Assembly: GCA_964194555.1 (NCBI GenBank)
Contig: CAXMMT010000045.1
Span: 1 to 26,520 of the forward strand
Length of the DNA: 26,520 nt
Direction of reading: 5' to 3'
Origin: SZUA-217 sp964194555
Lineage (GTDB): Bacteria > Actinomycetota > Acidimicrobiia > Spongiisociales > ZC4RG35
The position numbers were made by a program, and so were the translations under genes. The notes under the pieces were generated by a model. It ran no database searches, was not told the DNA's origin, and was given only the letters and a program-made list of their open reading frames with translations. Positions 1 to 8,848 of the stretch are shown piece by piece. Numbering within the stretch: the stretch's first letter is position 1; each line of letters opens with the position of its first letter.

Positions 1-177
1 CCGGTGACCAAGGTTGAGGTGGGCACCGAGGTAGTAGAAGTCAAAGCCAGGGTCGCTGAGGGTGCCGAACACGACCTGATCTGGAGTACCCAAACGACGC
101 GGTATCCGACCTTCGCTCAGTACGAGAAAAAGACAGCGAGAGACCGCATTCCTGTAGTGGTACTCGACGCCATCTGA
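1..177 (+). CDS. C-terminal fragment of a Ddn/DUF385-like deazaflavin (F420)-dependent nitroreductase family protein
   Basis: The open frame enters from the left edge and ends with TGA at 175-177, leaving 58 residues. The translation contains VEVKARV, then a Trp and a YPTFAQYEKKT stretch, and ends IPVVVLDAI. This order (beta strand, aromatic/helical segment with Tyr and Lys, then a final IPVVVL strand) is what I know from the C-terminus of the small Ddn-type split-barrel F420H2-dependent reductases of actinobacteria, which act on quinones and nitro-compounds. The N-terminal cofactor-binding half lies outside the window, so substrate and exact subfamily cannot be judged. It is followed by a 157-base leader before argS and is probably a separate unit. 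Confidence 0.7.
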   Translation, partial: PVTKVEVGTEVVEVKARVAEGAEHDLIWSTQTTRYPTFAQYEKKTARDRIPVVVLDAI

Positions 178-334
178 GCTTCCCTCATCGAGGGAGCGGG
201 TCTTTGGGTCCGACTCCGTCGTAACGACGGTCGGACCAGGCGGGGTGTCCCCCGCGTGGCTCCCTACTTGAGCACGAATTGCGACTACAACCGGGAACGA
301 TGTCCTGGCGGCTGTCACCTAACCTCCGGAAACG
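178..334 (+). promoter_or_regulatory. argS leader with three consecutive hairpins
   Basis: This 157-base intergenic region holds three perfect or near-perfect hairpins. The first is TCCCTC-atc-GAGGGA at 181-195. The second, at 207-237, has outer stem GGTCCGA/TCGGACC and inner stem CCGTCG-taa-CGACGG, separated by a two-base CT bulge. The third is GCGGGG-tgtc-CCCCGC at 240-255. None has a U-run after it on the plus strand, so they are not classical intrinsic terminators, though the first could end the upstream gene weakly. A TAnnnT box (TAACCT, 320-325) lies 9 bases before the argS ATG and could drive a near-leaderless transcript. In that case the hairpins would be outside the main argS mRNA. 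Confidence 0.4.
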
Positions 335-2098
335 ATGTCGCTGCAGTCTCATCTCACAAATCTGGGCGGAGAGGCCTTTTCCCACATCGGTCTGTCGTCT
401 GATTACGGACAGGTTGTCCCTTCCCAGCGACCAGAGCTGGCACAGTTCCAGTGCAACGGCGCAATGCCCGCTGCAAAAGAAGCGGGCAAACAACCGAGAG
501 AGATAGCTTCGGCCGTGGCCGAGCGTCTGGCGCAGGCGCCGGAGATTGCCTCAACGCAGATTGCGGGGCCGGGATTCATCAACATCCGCCTCACCGACGA
601 GGCGCTCATCGAGTGGGCCAACAGGAGCGCGGACGACAGCCACCTCGGTTACGACACCGCCCGTCAACCCTTGACCGTGGTCGTCGACTACGGAGGTCCC
701 AACGTCGCCAAGGCAATGCACGTCGGGCATCTTCGGGCGACCATCATCGGTGATTCCCTCGCACGCCTGTTCTCCTTCGCCGGCCACGAAGTCATTCGGG
801 ATCCCCATTTCGGCGACTGGGGGTTTCAGATGGGTCTCCTCCTCGCCGCGATCAAGGAGAGGACTCCCGGTCTCCCCTACTTCGAGGCTGAGGCCACTGA
901 ATATCCGGATGAGTCGCCAGTGACCCTCGAGGACCTACAGCGCATCTACCCGGAGGCAGCGACCAGGGGACGGGAAGACGAGGACTTCGCCAATCGCGCC
1001 CGAGAGGCGACTGTTCGTCTCCAGCAGGGCGACCCCGGGTATCGAGCCCTCTGGCGTCACATGAAGTCCGTCTCGGAAGAATCCCAGCGGGACGACTTTC
1101 GAGCACTCGGCGTGGCCTTCGATCTTTGGTACGGCGAATCGGATGTCCACGACCGGATCGCCCCGATGGTCGACGCTCTGAAAGACTCAGGTGTCACCGA
1201 GCAATCGGACGGGGCCCTTGTCGTAAGAGTGGACCAGCCCGAAGATAATCGGGAGTGGCCACCGCTGATACTCCAGTCATCGGCCGGTGGGTTTCTCTAC
1301 TCCACCACCGACCTGGCGACCGTGGAGATGAGAGTGAAGGATCTCGGCGCCGATCTCATGCTCTATGTGGTGGACCGGCGTCAGGCGGACCACTTCACCC
1401 AGGTATTCCGTGCAGCGCGCAAGGGAGAGATCGCTTCCGACGTGGTTGGACTGGAGCACATCGAGTTCGGAACGATGAACGGTCCCGACGGAAAGCCATT
1501 CAAGACTCGCGAGGGAGGAGTCGTCAGACTCGGCGACGTAATCAAGATGGTTCAGGACGCAGCCCTCGATCGCCTGAACGAAGCCCATCTCGCCGAAGAA
1601 TACCCACAGCAGGAGAGGGAGGCCATCGCAACCACGGTCGGAGTCGCAGCTCTCAAATTCGGTGACCTGATCAACAACCGGAGCTCGGACTATGTACTCG
1701 ATCTGGAGAAGTTCAGCTCGTTCGAAGGCAAGACGGGACCCTATCTCCAGTACGCCGCGGTGCGGATCAAGTCAATCCTCCGAAAGGCATCGGTGCAGGG
1801 ACTTTCGACGGGTGAGATCATCGGACCTACCGTCGATGTCGAACGCGAGTTGGTTCTCGAACTACTCAACCTCCCCCCGGTGATAGACCGAAGCATCGAT
1901 CTGCGAGCGCCGAACCACGTCGCCGAGTACGCCTACGCGCTGGCCAGTCGGTTCAACCGCTTCTATGACGCCTGTCACATCCTGTCCGAGCCCGACCCGC
2001 GACAGCAGGCGTCTTGGCTGCAACTCTCCACCTGGACCCTCGCCGCTCTGGAGCGCCTTCTCGACCTGCTCGGCATCGAGATACCGGATCGAATGTAG
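335..2098 (+). CDS. argS: arginyl-tRNA synthetase
   Basis: Class I aminoacyl-tRNA synthetase charging tRNA-Arg with arginine in the cytoplasm; 587 residues, a normal length for bacterial ArgRS. The N-terminal additional domain (about 1-110) precedes the catalytic Rossmann fold with the class I signature HVGH at 129-132 in the context GGPNVAKAMHVGHLR. The second signature is the non-canonical ArgRS form KPFKTREGG at about 387-395 instead of KMSKS, as is usual in this family. The C-terminal helical anticodon-binding domain includes EGKTGPYLQYAAVR, typical of ArgRS/DALR proteins. The ATG at 335 is chosen because the N-terminal domain begins there. No clear Shine-Dalgarno precedes it, but TAACCT lies 9 bases upstream. 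The GNAT gene follows after 2 bases. Confidence 0.97.
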   Translation: MSLQSHLTNLGGEAFSHIGLSSDYGQVVPSQRPELAQFQCNGAMPAAKEAGKQPREIASAVAERLAQAPEIASTQIAGPGFINIRLTDEALIEWANRSADDSHLGYDTARQPLTVVVDYGGPNVAKAMHVGHLRATIIGDSLARLFSFAGHEVIRDPHFGDWGFQMGLLLAAIKERTPGLPYFEAEATEYPDESPVTLEDLQRIYPEAATRGREDEDFANRAREATVRLQQGDPGYRALWRHMKSVSEESQRDDFRALGVAFDLWYGESDVHDRIAPMVDALKDSGVTEQSDGALVVRVDQPEDNREWPPLILQSSAGGFLYSTTDLATVEMRVKDLGADLMLYVVDRRQADHFTQVFRAARKGEIASDVVGLEHIEFGTMNGPDGKPFKTREGGVVRLGDVIKMVQDAALDRLNEAHLAEEYPQQEREAIATTVGVAALKFGDLINNRSSDYVLDLEKFSSFEGKTGPYLQYAAVRIKSILRKASVQGLSTGEIIGPTVDVERELVLELLNLPPVIDRSIDLRAPNHVAEYAYALASRFNRFYDACHILSEPDPRQQASWLQLSTWTLAALERLLDLLGIEIPDRM

Positions 2099-2100
2099 CC

Positions 2101-2946
2101 ATGTCGTTCACGGTGAGGATGGCTCGCCCTGAAGATGCCGAACAGATAGTCCCGTGGACCACGGACACCTTTGAGTGGGGGGATTACGTGCCGGACCGTC
2201 TCGACACTTGGATCGACGATCCCAACTCCGCGGTCGTCGTTTGTGTGGATGCATCTGAGACACCAATGGCCATGGTTCATGCTCTGATGCTCTCCGAAAC
2301 GGAAGGGTGGCTGGAAGCAGCCCGTGTGCACCCCGACCACAAGCGCTCCGGCATGGGATCCGCATTGAATCATGCAGGGGTGGTCTGGGCGCGGGAGCTC
2401 GGCGCCAGGGTCGTCCGGCTCGCAACCGAGGCCGACAACGATGATGCGCGACGCCAGGTAGAGACCCTCGGCTACCGGAAAACCTCGAGCTGGGGCTATG
2501 CCCGACATGTGATCGGATCGACCCCGGCCGGCCCGAGTGACCCTGGTCTCAAACCTGCGCCACGATCGGATATCGACGCCGCTTGGATTTTCTGGTCGAC
2601 GAGTGAGCTGTCCCATGTGGGTCGCGGGCTGCTTGCCCACGGATGGCAGTGGCGCAAGGCGATGCCGGAAGACCTCGCCGACGCTGCCGGGGCCAGCAAT
2701 TTCTTTCAGTCCCCGGGTGGCTGGGTGGTTATCGACGAGTCCAACAACGACCTGATCCAGACACTCTGGATAGCCACAACGTCAGAAGAGGCACCTCGAC
2801 TGCTCGTCGATCTCATCGAACTGGCTCGTCAACGCGGCGCCAGCGAGATTGCTGTCAAGATGCCGAACATCCCGTGGGTCATGGAAGCATTGTCGAGATG
2901 GGGCGGAGACCCCAGGGAAATTGTCGTTTATTCGCTCGCGGTGTGA
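2101..2946 (+). CDS. GNAT-family N-acetyltransferase (probable double GNAT fold)
   Basis: 281 residues from the ATG at 2101, two bases after the argS stop; the frame is open further upstream but that part lies inside argS. The N-terminal half (about 1-140) is a GNAT fold with the acetyl-CoA pyrophosphate-binding motif A, VHPDHKRSGMGSAL at 76-89, fitting R/Q-x-x-G-x-G/A. A later stretch with DARRQVETLGYRK matches the typical GNAT end (residue changes, then a GY-x-K strand). The C-terminal half (about 160-281) has a second acetyltransferase-like pattern (LLVDLIELARQRGASEIAVKMPN) without an obvious motif A, so it may be degenerate. The substrate is unknown. Coupling to argS suggests co-transcription rather than a shared pathway. 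Its stop is one base away from the end of the convergent membrane-protein gene. Confidence 0.85.
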   Translation: MSFTVRMARPEDAEQIVPWTTDTFEWGDYVPDRLDTWIDDPNSAVVVCVDASETPMAMVHALMLSETEGWLEAARVHPDHKRSGMGSALNHAGVVWARELGARVVRLATEADNDDARRQVETLGYRKTSSWGYARHVIGSTPAGPSDPGLKPAPRSDIDAAWIFWSTSELSHVGRGLLAHGWQWRKAMPEDLADAAGASNFFQSPGGWVVIDESNNDLIQTLWIATTSEEAPRLLVDLIELARQRGASEIAVKMPNIPWVMEALSRWGGDPREIVVYSLAV

Positions 2947-2947
2947 G

Positions 2948-3541
2948 TCAGATGAGGATTCTCATCGAAGCCACGACCCAAACGATGAACATCGCCGGCA
3001 CATCCACTCGATGAACCCATTCGGCCTCCACCGGTAGCCATCGGACGCCAAGAGAAAGCGGAACACCGATCACGGGCATAGCGGTCATTCCGGCCACTCC
3101 CACGGCCCGCAGGGTTTCGGCCCCCTGAAGAAGAGGTTTGGGTAGACCGTCTAGAACCCTCCCCATGACCCCATAGAGAAGCAAAGCACCAAACCCGATG
3201 GCAAAAACGGCCAGCGTTCGGCCGATTCCCACCTCCCAAAGCCGGAACCCGACCAGACGTCTGCCGCGTCCCAACGGACCCTCCGAAGCGACTCCCAGAC
3301 AGAACAAGCCCGTGACGGCAAGCACCACCGCCGAGACAAGCGTGGTCCCCGTCGACAGGTCCCCGGACACGTCCACGACATCAAAGCCGGCGAGCAGCAC
3401 CGCCAGTGAGAGTCCGACAAGAAGACTGCCGAGCACCATCAGGCCAACATCCAACATCGTGCCAAAGGCGCCGTACGCAAGAATGGCGTAGCGTTTCAGT
3501 GTCGAAAGCATCGACGTCTTCGGGGGAGTGGTCTCGGTCAT
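2948..3541 (-). CDS. small polytopic membrane protein, function unknown
   Basis: 197 residues, ATG at 3541-3539. About five hydrophobic segments are visible: around residues 18-50 (possibly two helices), 68-88, 106-128, 143-163 and 178-195. No catalytic or ligand-binding motif stands out. A GAGGA Shine-Dalgarno overlaps the glcF stop region 13 bases upstream, so this is the last gene of the hyuA-to-glcF operon. An attractive but unproven role is transport of the 2-hydroxyacid or hydantoin-type substrate of the operon, although the protein is small for a transporter and matches no transporter family I recognise. The stop is almost tail-to-tail with the GNAT gene, leaving no room for a separate terminator. 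Confidence 0.75.
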   Translation of the reverse strand: MTETTPPKTSMLSTLKRYAILAYGAFGTMLDVGLMVLGSLLVGLSLAVLLAGFDVVDVSGDLSTGTTLVSAVVLAVTGLFCLGVASEGPLGRGRRLVGFRLWEVGIGRTLAVFAIGFGALLLYGVMGRVLDGLPKPLLQGAETLRAVGVAGMTAMPVIGVPLSLGVRWLPVEAEWVHRVDVPAMFIVWVVASMRILI

Positions 3542-3554
3542 TCGCTAGTGGTCC

Positions 3555-4769
3555 TCAGTCCGACTCCACGAGGGCAGCCAGGTACCACTCGATCGGGTGT
3601 GCGATCTCATAGTCGTCCTCGAGGTAGCTGCGGAGTTGCATTTCACAACCCGGGTTGGCGGAAGCGACCCGGGTCACACCGGTGGAACGTATCTGGTCGG
3701 CCTTTTGGTTTCCCAACTGTGCCGATGCTTCAGGTTGCAGGATTGTGTACAGCCCGGCAGCACCGCAGCAGAAGGCCACCTCATCGCTCTCCACGACCTC
3801 ATATCCGGCAGCCTCCAGAATCCGCCGCGGCTCACGGATGACGCCTTGAGCATGGCGGAGATGACACGGATCCTGAATCGCTATCTGACCGCGGGGCTTG
3901 TCGAGTTGTGGAAGACGACCATCATCGATGGCTCTTGCGACTGCCACGGTGATATCAACACTCACCTCACCAACGCTTTCTCCGTTGGCGTCCCAATGCT
4001 CATAGCCGCCCAGGTGGGCCGAGCAGCCGGCACCCGTGGCAACCACCATGTCGTAGTCTGCGAAGGCTCCAACGTTGATGGCCGCCATCTGGTGAGCTTC
4101 CTTGGCCTTTCCATCGTGGGCGGCGAGGGCGCCGCAACAGGTCTGGGCCTTTGGCACCTCGACCCGATGGCCCGCCATCTCGAGAAGATCGATAGCAGCC
4201 CGGTTCACCGGCCTGAACCACTGATCCTGAATGCAGCCGCTCAAAAGACCAATGGTCCCGGCCTCGCCGCTACCACCAATGTGCCCAATTGAAGGGCCGG
4301 GACGGCCACGAAGACGACGCGCACCTCCGACGATCCGCTCATATTTCTTTGGGGCCAGCCTCGTCAGGCCGAGTGACTGGGCCATCGAAAGAATCCCGGC
4401 CCCGACCCTCATCACGCCCCGCGAGGGAATCATCGAGCCTTGTATCCACCCACGCCGGCGCTGTCGACCCGACACCTGCTCATTGATCTCTGCCCTGGTT
4501 CCCTCCAACATACGTCCATAAGGCACCATCCCCGGGCACACCGGCTCGCAGGCCCTGCATCCGAGACAGAAATCGATGATGCCGGCGAAGGTCTCGTCGA
4601 CATCGACGATCCCCTCCTCAACCGCCGACATGGCTTGAAGACGACCACGCGGCGAGGCCGTCTCGCGCCCGGTGAGCCTGAATGTGGGACAGACGGGCAG
4701 ACAAAGCCCACACTGCACGCACGCATCCAGCTCCTCCGAAGTGGGGCGGTCGACGGTGACCCAGGTCAT
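3555..4769 (-). CDS. glcF: glycolate oxidase iron-sulfur subunit
   Basis: 404 residues, nearly the length of E. coli GlcF (about 407). Two CxxCxxCxxxCP ferredoxin motifs (C17, C20, C23, C27 and C68, C71, C74, C78) bind two [4Fe-4S] clusters. Two cysteine-rich CCG domains follow, with CC pairs at about 211-212 and 334-335, the heterodisulfide-reductase-like module of this family. In the GlcDEF complex this subunit passes electrons from the flavin subunits towards the membrane quinone pool. Its ATG overlaps the glcE stop by one base (TGATG), implying translational coupling. Related lactate or 2-hydroxyglutarate oxidases share this architecture, so glycolate is the default but not the only possible substrate. 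Confidence 0.92.
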   Translation of the reverse strand: MTWVTVDRPTSEELDACVQCGLCLPVCPTFRLTGRETASPRGRLQAMSAVEEGIVDVDETFAGIIDFCLGCRACEPVCPGMVPYGRMLEGTRAEINEQVSGRQRRRGWIQGSMIPSRGVMRVGAGILSMAQSLGLTRLAPKKYERIVGGARRLRGRPGPSIGHIGGSGEAGTIGLLSGCIQDQWFRPVNRAAIDLLEMAGHRVEVPKAQTCCGALAAHDGKAKEAHQMAAINVGAFADYDMVVATGAGCSAHLGGYEHWDANGESVGEVSVDITVAVARAIDDGRLPQLDKPRGQIAIQDPCHLRHAQGVIREPRRILEAAGYEVVESDEVAFCCGAAGLYTILQPEASAQLGNQKADQIRSTGVTRVASANPGCEMQLRSYLEDDYEIAHPIEWYLAALVESD

Positions 4770-5869
4770 CAGATTCCCCCGGGTAGTCGACCCGGGTTGA
4801 TGATCCGTGCGGGATCAAACTCGGCGATCAGCCGACGCTGCAGATCCAGCCCCGAAGGAGGGGAACCCCACGGATCGAACTCTTTTTGAAAGTCTGGCGG
4901 CGCCTCCACTACGACGAGATGCCCTCCAACGGATTCGGCCCATGCCCGTATCTCGATCGCTGCTTCGGCGTCATCGGACGCTGCCCGGATGTCGCCGACC
5001 CCATGAATCGCCAGGTAGCGCCAGTCGTCAGCGAGGTAGGCGGTTGCCTGGCCGGTGAGTGCCGGAGGAACTCGAAGCGACCACTTATGAGAACCGGACG
5101 GATCAGCCGGCCAGTCCAGGCCGTCGGCAGATTCGCCATCAAGCCGATCGGACAGGGCCGAAACAACCTCCTGAGTGCCCCAGAGAAACACCCGTGTTGA
5201 GCCGTTCTCCTCCAGGACGGCCAGTGGTCGGGCAATCGCCGAGACCTCATCCGGGCTGTCCACGGTCACGGTCACTCCCGCAGGAGGCATCGGCCAGAGT
5301 CTCAAACACACCGACACAATCACACCGAGCGACCCGAATGCACCCACGCTCAACTTCTGCATGTCGTAGCCGGTGACATTCTTGACCACACGGCCACCAC
5401 TGCGAACGATCCGACCGTCACCGGTGACGACCGTCGTCTCCAGGATCCGTTCCCGAGTTCCATACAGACGCCCGCGGCGAAGAGCCGCCGCACCTGCCGC
5501 TATCGCTCCGCCAACGGTTGACGCTCCCGGAACTTCTGGAAACACCGCGGTCTGATTCTCACCGGCGAGCCTGGTCTCGAGGTCGGCGATGGGTGCCCCG
5601 GCCCCTACGACCAGAGTCAGGTCGCCCGGCACCCAGGACTCGACCTCACCGAGACGCTCCATCGACATCACAATGTCCGGAGGAGGCGGTGCTCCGTACC
5701 CGGACCGGGTGCCACCACCCCAGACCTGGACGTTGAGACCCTTCTCGGTGGCGTGGTGAAGAACCGAGGCCACATCGTGGGCGCTCTTCGGTGCGACTGC
5801 CAGCTCCGCGTCTGGAGCGCCCTCGAGTTCGGCCGCCAGTCGGGTGATGTGTGGCGGGTGGGAGGTCAA
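4769..5869 (-). CDS. glcE: glycolate oxidase FAD-binding subunit
   Basis: About 366 residues (E. coli GlcE has 350). The PCMH-type FAD-binding fold is seen in VQVWGGGTRSGYG near the N-terminus, a central PGASTVGGAIAAGAA and GRIVRSGGRVVKNVTGYD, with a short C-terminal cap ending FDPARIINPGRLPGG. I choose the TTG at 5869-5867. It overlaps the glcD stop as TTGA, and GGAGGG lies about 9 bases upstream within the glcD end. The frame is open to an ATG at 5920, but that would overlap glcD by 55 bases and lacks such a site. The gene sits between glcD and glcF, as in E. coli glcDEF, and encodes the second flavoprotein needed for activity. Confidence 0.9.
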   Translation of the reverse strand: MTSHPPHITRLAAELEGAPDAELAVAPKSAHDVASVLHHATEKGLNVQVWGGGTRSGYGAPPPPDIVMSMERLGEVESWVPGDLTLVVGAGAPIADLETRLAGENQTAVFPEVPGASTVGGAIAAGAAALRRGRLYGTRERILETTVVTGDGRIVRSGGRVVKNVTGYDMQKLSVGAFGSLGVIVSVCLRLWPMPPAGVTVTVDSPDEVSAIARPLAVLEENGSTRVFLWGTQEVVSALSDRLDGESADGLDWPADPSGSHKWSLRVPPALTGQATAYLADDWRYLAIHGVGDIRAASDDAEAAIEIRAWAESVGGHLVVVEAPPDFQKEFDPWGSPPSGLDLQRRLIAEFDPARIINPGRLPGGI

Positions 5870-7290
5870 ACCCAGGCGCCCTCCGGAACCTCGCGGCGCA
5901 CTCCACCAAAGTCGAAACATCGAGACCCGTCGGGAAGGACCTTCCTCGGATTGAACAATCCCGTCGGATCGAAGACCTCTTTGAGACGGGCCTGGGCATC
6001 GAGGTCGATCTCGGTGAAAGCCATTCTCATCAGGTCTCGCTTCTCGAGACCGATTCCATGCTCGCCAGAAAGAGCTCCTCCCACCTTGAGGCAGAATGTC
6101 ACGATCTCATCGCCGGCCTTGTGGACCCTCTCATTGATGCCCGGCTCGCTTGCATCGAAGGCGATCAGCGGATGAACGTTTCCGTCGCCGGCGTGGAAAA
6201 CGTTGAGCAATGTAAGGTCGTAACGATCGGCGATCTCGTAGATCGTCTTCATCGTCTCCACGAGCTTGGTCCGGGGCACGACGGCATCATGAAGGTAGTA
6301 GTCGGGCGCCAGCTGGGCCATCGCTCCGAATGCAGACTTTCGGCCCTTCCAGAGAAGAGCACGATGCTCCTCGGTTGTGGCAACCTGAACATCTCTGGCA
6401 TCGTTGGCACGACCAATCTCGCCAATCTGGCCGGCTTGGGAGTCCACGCCTTCCAACTCACCGATCACCTCTGCCAGAAGCACGGCGGCGGCATCGGTGG
6501 GCAGTCCGGCATGCAGCCAGTTCTCCACCGCCGTTGTCATGCGCTGGTCCATGAGCTCGAGTGCGGCCGGAACCATGCCAGCGGCGATTATCTCCGAGAC
6601 CGTGGTGACTGCTCCTTCCATGGTGGGAAAATCGAGAAGCAGCGTCCTTACCTCTGGTTCGATGGGCAGGAGACGAACCAGGACTCGGGTGACGATGCCC
6701 AACGTTCCTTCGGACCCCACGATCAGACCCTTGAGATCGAGACCCGGTGAATCTGGAGCCAACCCGCCTAGAACCACGATCTCACCATCGACGAGGACGA
6801 CCTCGAGACCGAGAACATGACTGGTCGTGCTGCCCTCAGAGAGGGTGTGCGCACCTCCGGAGTTGTTGGCCACGTTTCCGCCGATGGTGCAGGCGGACTG
6901 CGACGACGGATCGGGCGCGAAGTGCAGACCGAACGGTGCCGCCGCTGCGCTGAGGTCGAGATTGATGACACCAGCGCCGACCCATGCGGTTCTGTTATCC
7001 GGGTCGATCTCCACCGAATTCAGGGCTGTGGTGGTCAGCACGATGCCGCCCTCCGTCGGGCTCGCACCGGCCGTGAGCCCCGTCCCGGCCCCACGGGCCA
7101 CGATTGGGACACTATGCGACGCGGCGATCTGGACAACGGTCGCAACCTGCTCAGCCGACTGAGGGAAGACAACAAATGTCGCTTCGCCTCTTATGAGCGA
7201 GGCGTCCTTCGAGTAGATGTGCAGCTCCAGCGGCTCCTCGAGGACGTTCTCTTTCCCGAGAGCCTGGCGAAGATCCGCGAGCAGCGTCAT
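5866..7290 (-). CDS. glcD: glycolate oxidase subunit D (FAD-linked 2-hydroxyacid oxidase)
   Basis: 474 residues, ATG at 7290-7288. The N-terminal FAD-binding PCMH domain (about 35-215) contains VVFPQSAEQVATVVQ, then the conserved VARGAGTGLTAGA, and GGNVANNSGGAHTLSEG. The C-terminal FAD-linked oxidase domain carries NVFHAGDGNVHPLI and SGEHGIGLEKRDLM, signatures shared with GlcD and D-lactate dehydrogenases, whose histidines take part in metal/substrate binding. With the adjacent glcE and glcF it should oxidise glycolate to glyoxylate, or a similar D-2-hydroxyacid. It starts 16 bases after the hyuB stop with no strong Shine-Dalgarno, and is followed by the overlapping glcE. The three-subunit arrangement favours glycolate oxidase over a stand-alone D-lactate dehydrogenase. 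Confidence 0.93.
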   Translation of the reverse strand: MTLLADLRQALGKENVLEEPLELHIYSKDASLIRGEATFVVFPQSAEQVATVVQIAASHSVPIVARGAGTGLTAGASPTEGGIVLTTTALNSVEIDPDNRTAWVGAGVINLDLSAAAAPFGLHFAPDPSSQSACTIGGNVANNSGGAHTLSEGSTTSHVLGLEVVLVDGEIVVLGGLAPDSPGLDLKGLIVGSEGTLGIVTRVLVRLLPIEPEVRTLLLDFPTMEGAVTTVSEIIAAGMVPAALELMDQRMTTAVENWLHAGLPTDAAAVLLAEVIGELEGVDSQAGQIGEIGRANDARDVQVATTEEHRALLWKGRKSAFGAMAQLAPDYYLHDAVVPRTKLVETMKTIYEIADRYDLTLLNVFHAGDGNVHPLIAFDASEPGINERVHKAGDEIVTFCLKVGGALSGEHGIGLEKRDLMRMAFTEIDLDAQARLKEVFDPTGLFNPRKVLPDGSRCFDFGGVRREVPEGAWV

Positions 7291-7306
7291 GTCGTGAGGG
7301 TACCGC

Positions 7307-8848
7307 TTACCCGTCAGACGCGCCCCAACCCCCGCCGCCTGGTGTCAGCACGACGAGTCGGTCGCCCGGTTCGACATCGACAGTCACTTTGCCGGGAAGA
7401 CGCTCTCTCTCGCCGCCGCGATGGATCAGCCAGTCCTCGCCGACCTCGCCGGACTGGCCCCCGGCCAGGCCCCATGGCCCAATGCGGCGTCGCTCACCCA
7501 TCAATGACAGTGTCGCCGGCACCTCGAAAAGGATCTCACGGCGAATGCCCTCGCCACCCCGATAGCGACCCAGGCCACCGCTCCCCCTCCGCAAGGTGTA
7601 GGCAGTCACCCGGAACGGGAAGTGGGTGTGCAGAGCCTCGATCGGTGTGTTCTGGGTGTTGGTCATCCCGGTCTGGATACCCGATTGGCCGTCCCGATAT
7701 GGGCGAGCCCCCTGGCCTCCCGCCACCGTCTCGTAGTAGGCGAACTCGTCGTCGCCGATGAGAACGTTGTTCATGGTCCCCTGCGACGCCGCTGGAACGC
7801 GGTCCGGTGCTGCCTGGCTGAGAGCCCCGAGCAGAACATCCGCAATTCGCTGGCTTGTCTCGACGTTGCCCGCCGCCACGGCAGCGGGTGCCAACGCATT
7901 CACGATCGAGCCCTCCGGCGCCAGCAGGGAAAGAGGCCGATAGCACCCACCGTTGGCAGGAATGGTCGGATCGGTGGCGACCCGAACCGCGTAGTAGAGA
8001 CAAGAGCGCGTTACCGCCTCCACGGCATTGAAGTTGGCCTCAACTTGGGGATCCGACCCGGAGAAGTCGGCAGTCAGCGACCCACCGTCGATGGTCACCC
8101 TCACACGGATCGCAACGTCTCTGGCCCCATGCTCCATGAAATCCTCGAACTCATAGGATCCGTCCGGCAAGACCTCGAGGGCAGAGGTCATACGGCGCTC
8201 GCCATAACCGAGCAAGGCCTGGGCGACGCCGTCGTATCGGTCAAAGCCTTCGGTCTCCACCAATTCGACCAAACGTCTCACCGCAACCGCGTTGGCGCCC
8301 ATCTGAGCATCGAGATCCCCTCTCCTCTCCCATGGCGTCCGTGACGCGGAGACGAACGGGCCAACGAACTCATCTACCCAGGCTCCATCCCGAACCGCGA
8401 CGGTCGGAGGGACCCGATGCCCTTCCTGGTCGACCGTCACCGCGTGGGCAGGCATCGACCCTGGAGCCTCACCACCGACATCCGCATGATGCGCCCGATT
8501 AGCCACCCAGGCGACATGGCGACCATCCGAAAACACCGGAGCAACGATCGTGAGATCGTTGAGATGGGTGCCTCCGTGGAAGGGGTCGTTTACGGCGTAT
8601 TGGATCCCCGGCTCGGGGTCGAAACCCCGGATACAGGCCGCCACCGACTCCGGCATCGAGCCGAGATGCACCGGGATGTGCTCGGCTTGCGCCAGCATCT
8701 CCCCTCCTGTCGTGAAGACGGCCGCCGAACAGTCCGACCTCTCTTTGATATTCGGAGATAAAGAGGTGCGTCGAAGAACACCGCCCATCTCTTCTGCGAT
8801 GGCCGAGAAACGGTTTCGGGCGACCTCGAGTGTGATCGGGTCGATCAT
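7307..8848 (-). CDS. hyuB: hydantoinase B / oxoprolinase-type subunit
   Basis: 513 residues, typical of the HyuB family. Family hallmarks are NDPFHGGTHLNDLTIVAPVF near residues 85-105, then RAHHADVGGEAPGSMP, and a C-terminal glycine-rich FRVTAYTLRRGSGGLGRYRGGEG followed by a final TPGGGGWG. HyuB proteins pair with HyuA to hydrolyse cyclic amides (N-methylhydantoin, 5-oxoproline) or, in related enzymes, to carboxylate ketones, with ATP. The ATG (8848-8846) overlaps the stop of the alkD-like gene as ATGA. The partner hyuA is not adjacent but one gene upstream. The substrate cannot be read from sequence. hyuB is symbol-level recognition of the family, not of a particular reaction. Confidence 0.9.
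   Translation of the reverse strand: MIDPITLEVARNRFSAIAEEMGGVLRRTSLSPNIKERSDCSAAVFTTGGEMLAQAEHIPVHLGSMPESVAACIRGFDPEPGIQYAVNDPFHGGTHLNDLTIVAPVFSDGRHVAWVANRAHHADVGGEAPGSMPAHAVTVDQEGHRVPPTVAVRDGAWVDEFVGPFVSASRTPWERRGDLDAQMGANAVAVRRLVELVETEGFDRYDGVAQALLGYGERRMTSALEVLPDGSYEFEDFMEHGARDVAIRVRVTIDGGSLTADFSGSDPQVEANFNAVEAVTRSCLYYAVRVATDPTIPANGGCYRPLSLLAPEGSIVNALAPAAVAAGNVETSQRIADVLLGALSQAAPDRVPAASQGTMNNVLIGDDEFAYYETVAGGQGARPYRDGQSGIQTGMTNTQNTPIEALHTHFPFRVTAYTLRRGSGGLGRYRGGEGIRREILFEVPATLSLMGERRRIGPWGLAGGQSGEVGEDWLIHRGGERERLPGKVTVDVEPGDRLVVLTPGGGGWGASDG

Noticed and set aside
178..334. T-box riboswitch or tRNA in the argS leader
   Set aside because: No T-box AGGGTGGNACCGCG core, no terminator/antiterminator pair with a U-run, and the hairpins cannot be folded into a cloverleaf with a TTCGA-type T-loop.
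5851..6750. Plus-strand open frame of 299 codons opposite glcD
   Set aside because: It lies wholly opposite a well-supported glcD with clear FAD-oxidase motifs; its translation shows no domain, and long antisense frames are common in GC-rich DNA.
6817..7761. Plus-strand open frame of 314 codons across the glcD-hyuB junction
   Set aside because: The translation is Arg/Pro-rich without domains and overlaps the conserved ends of two real genes.
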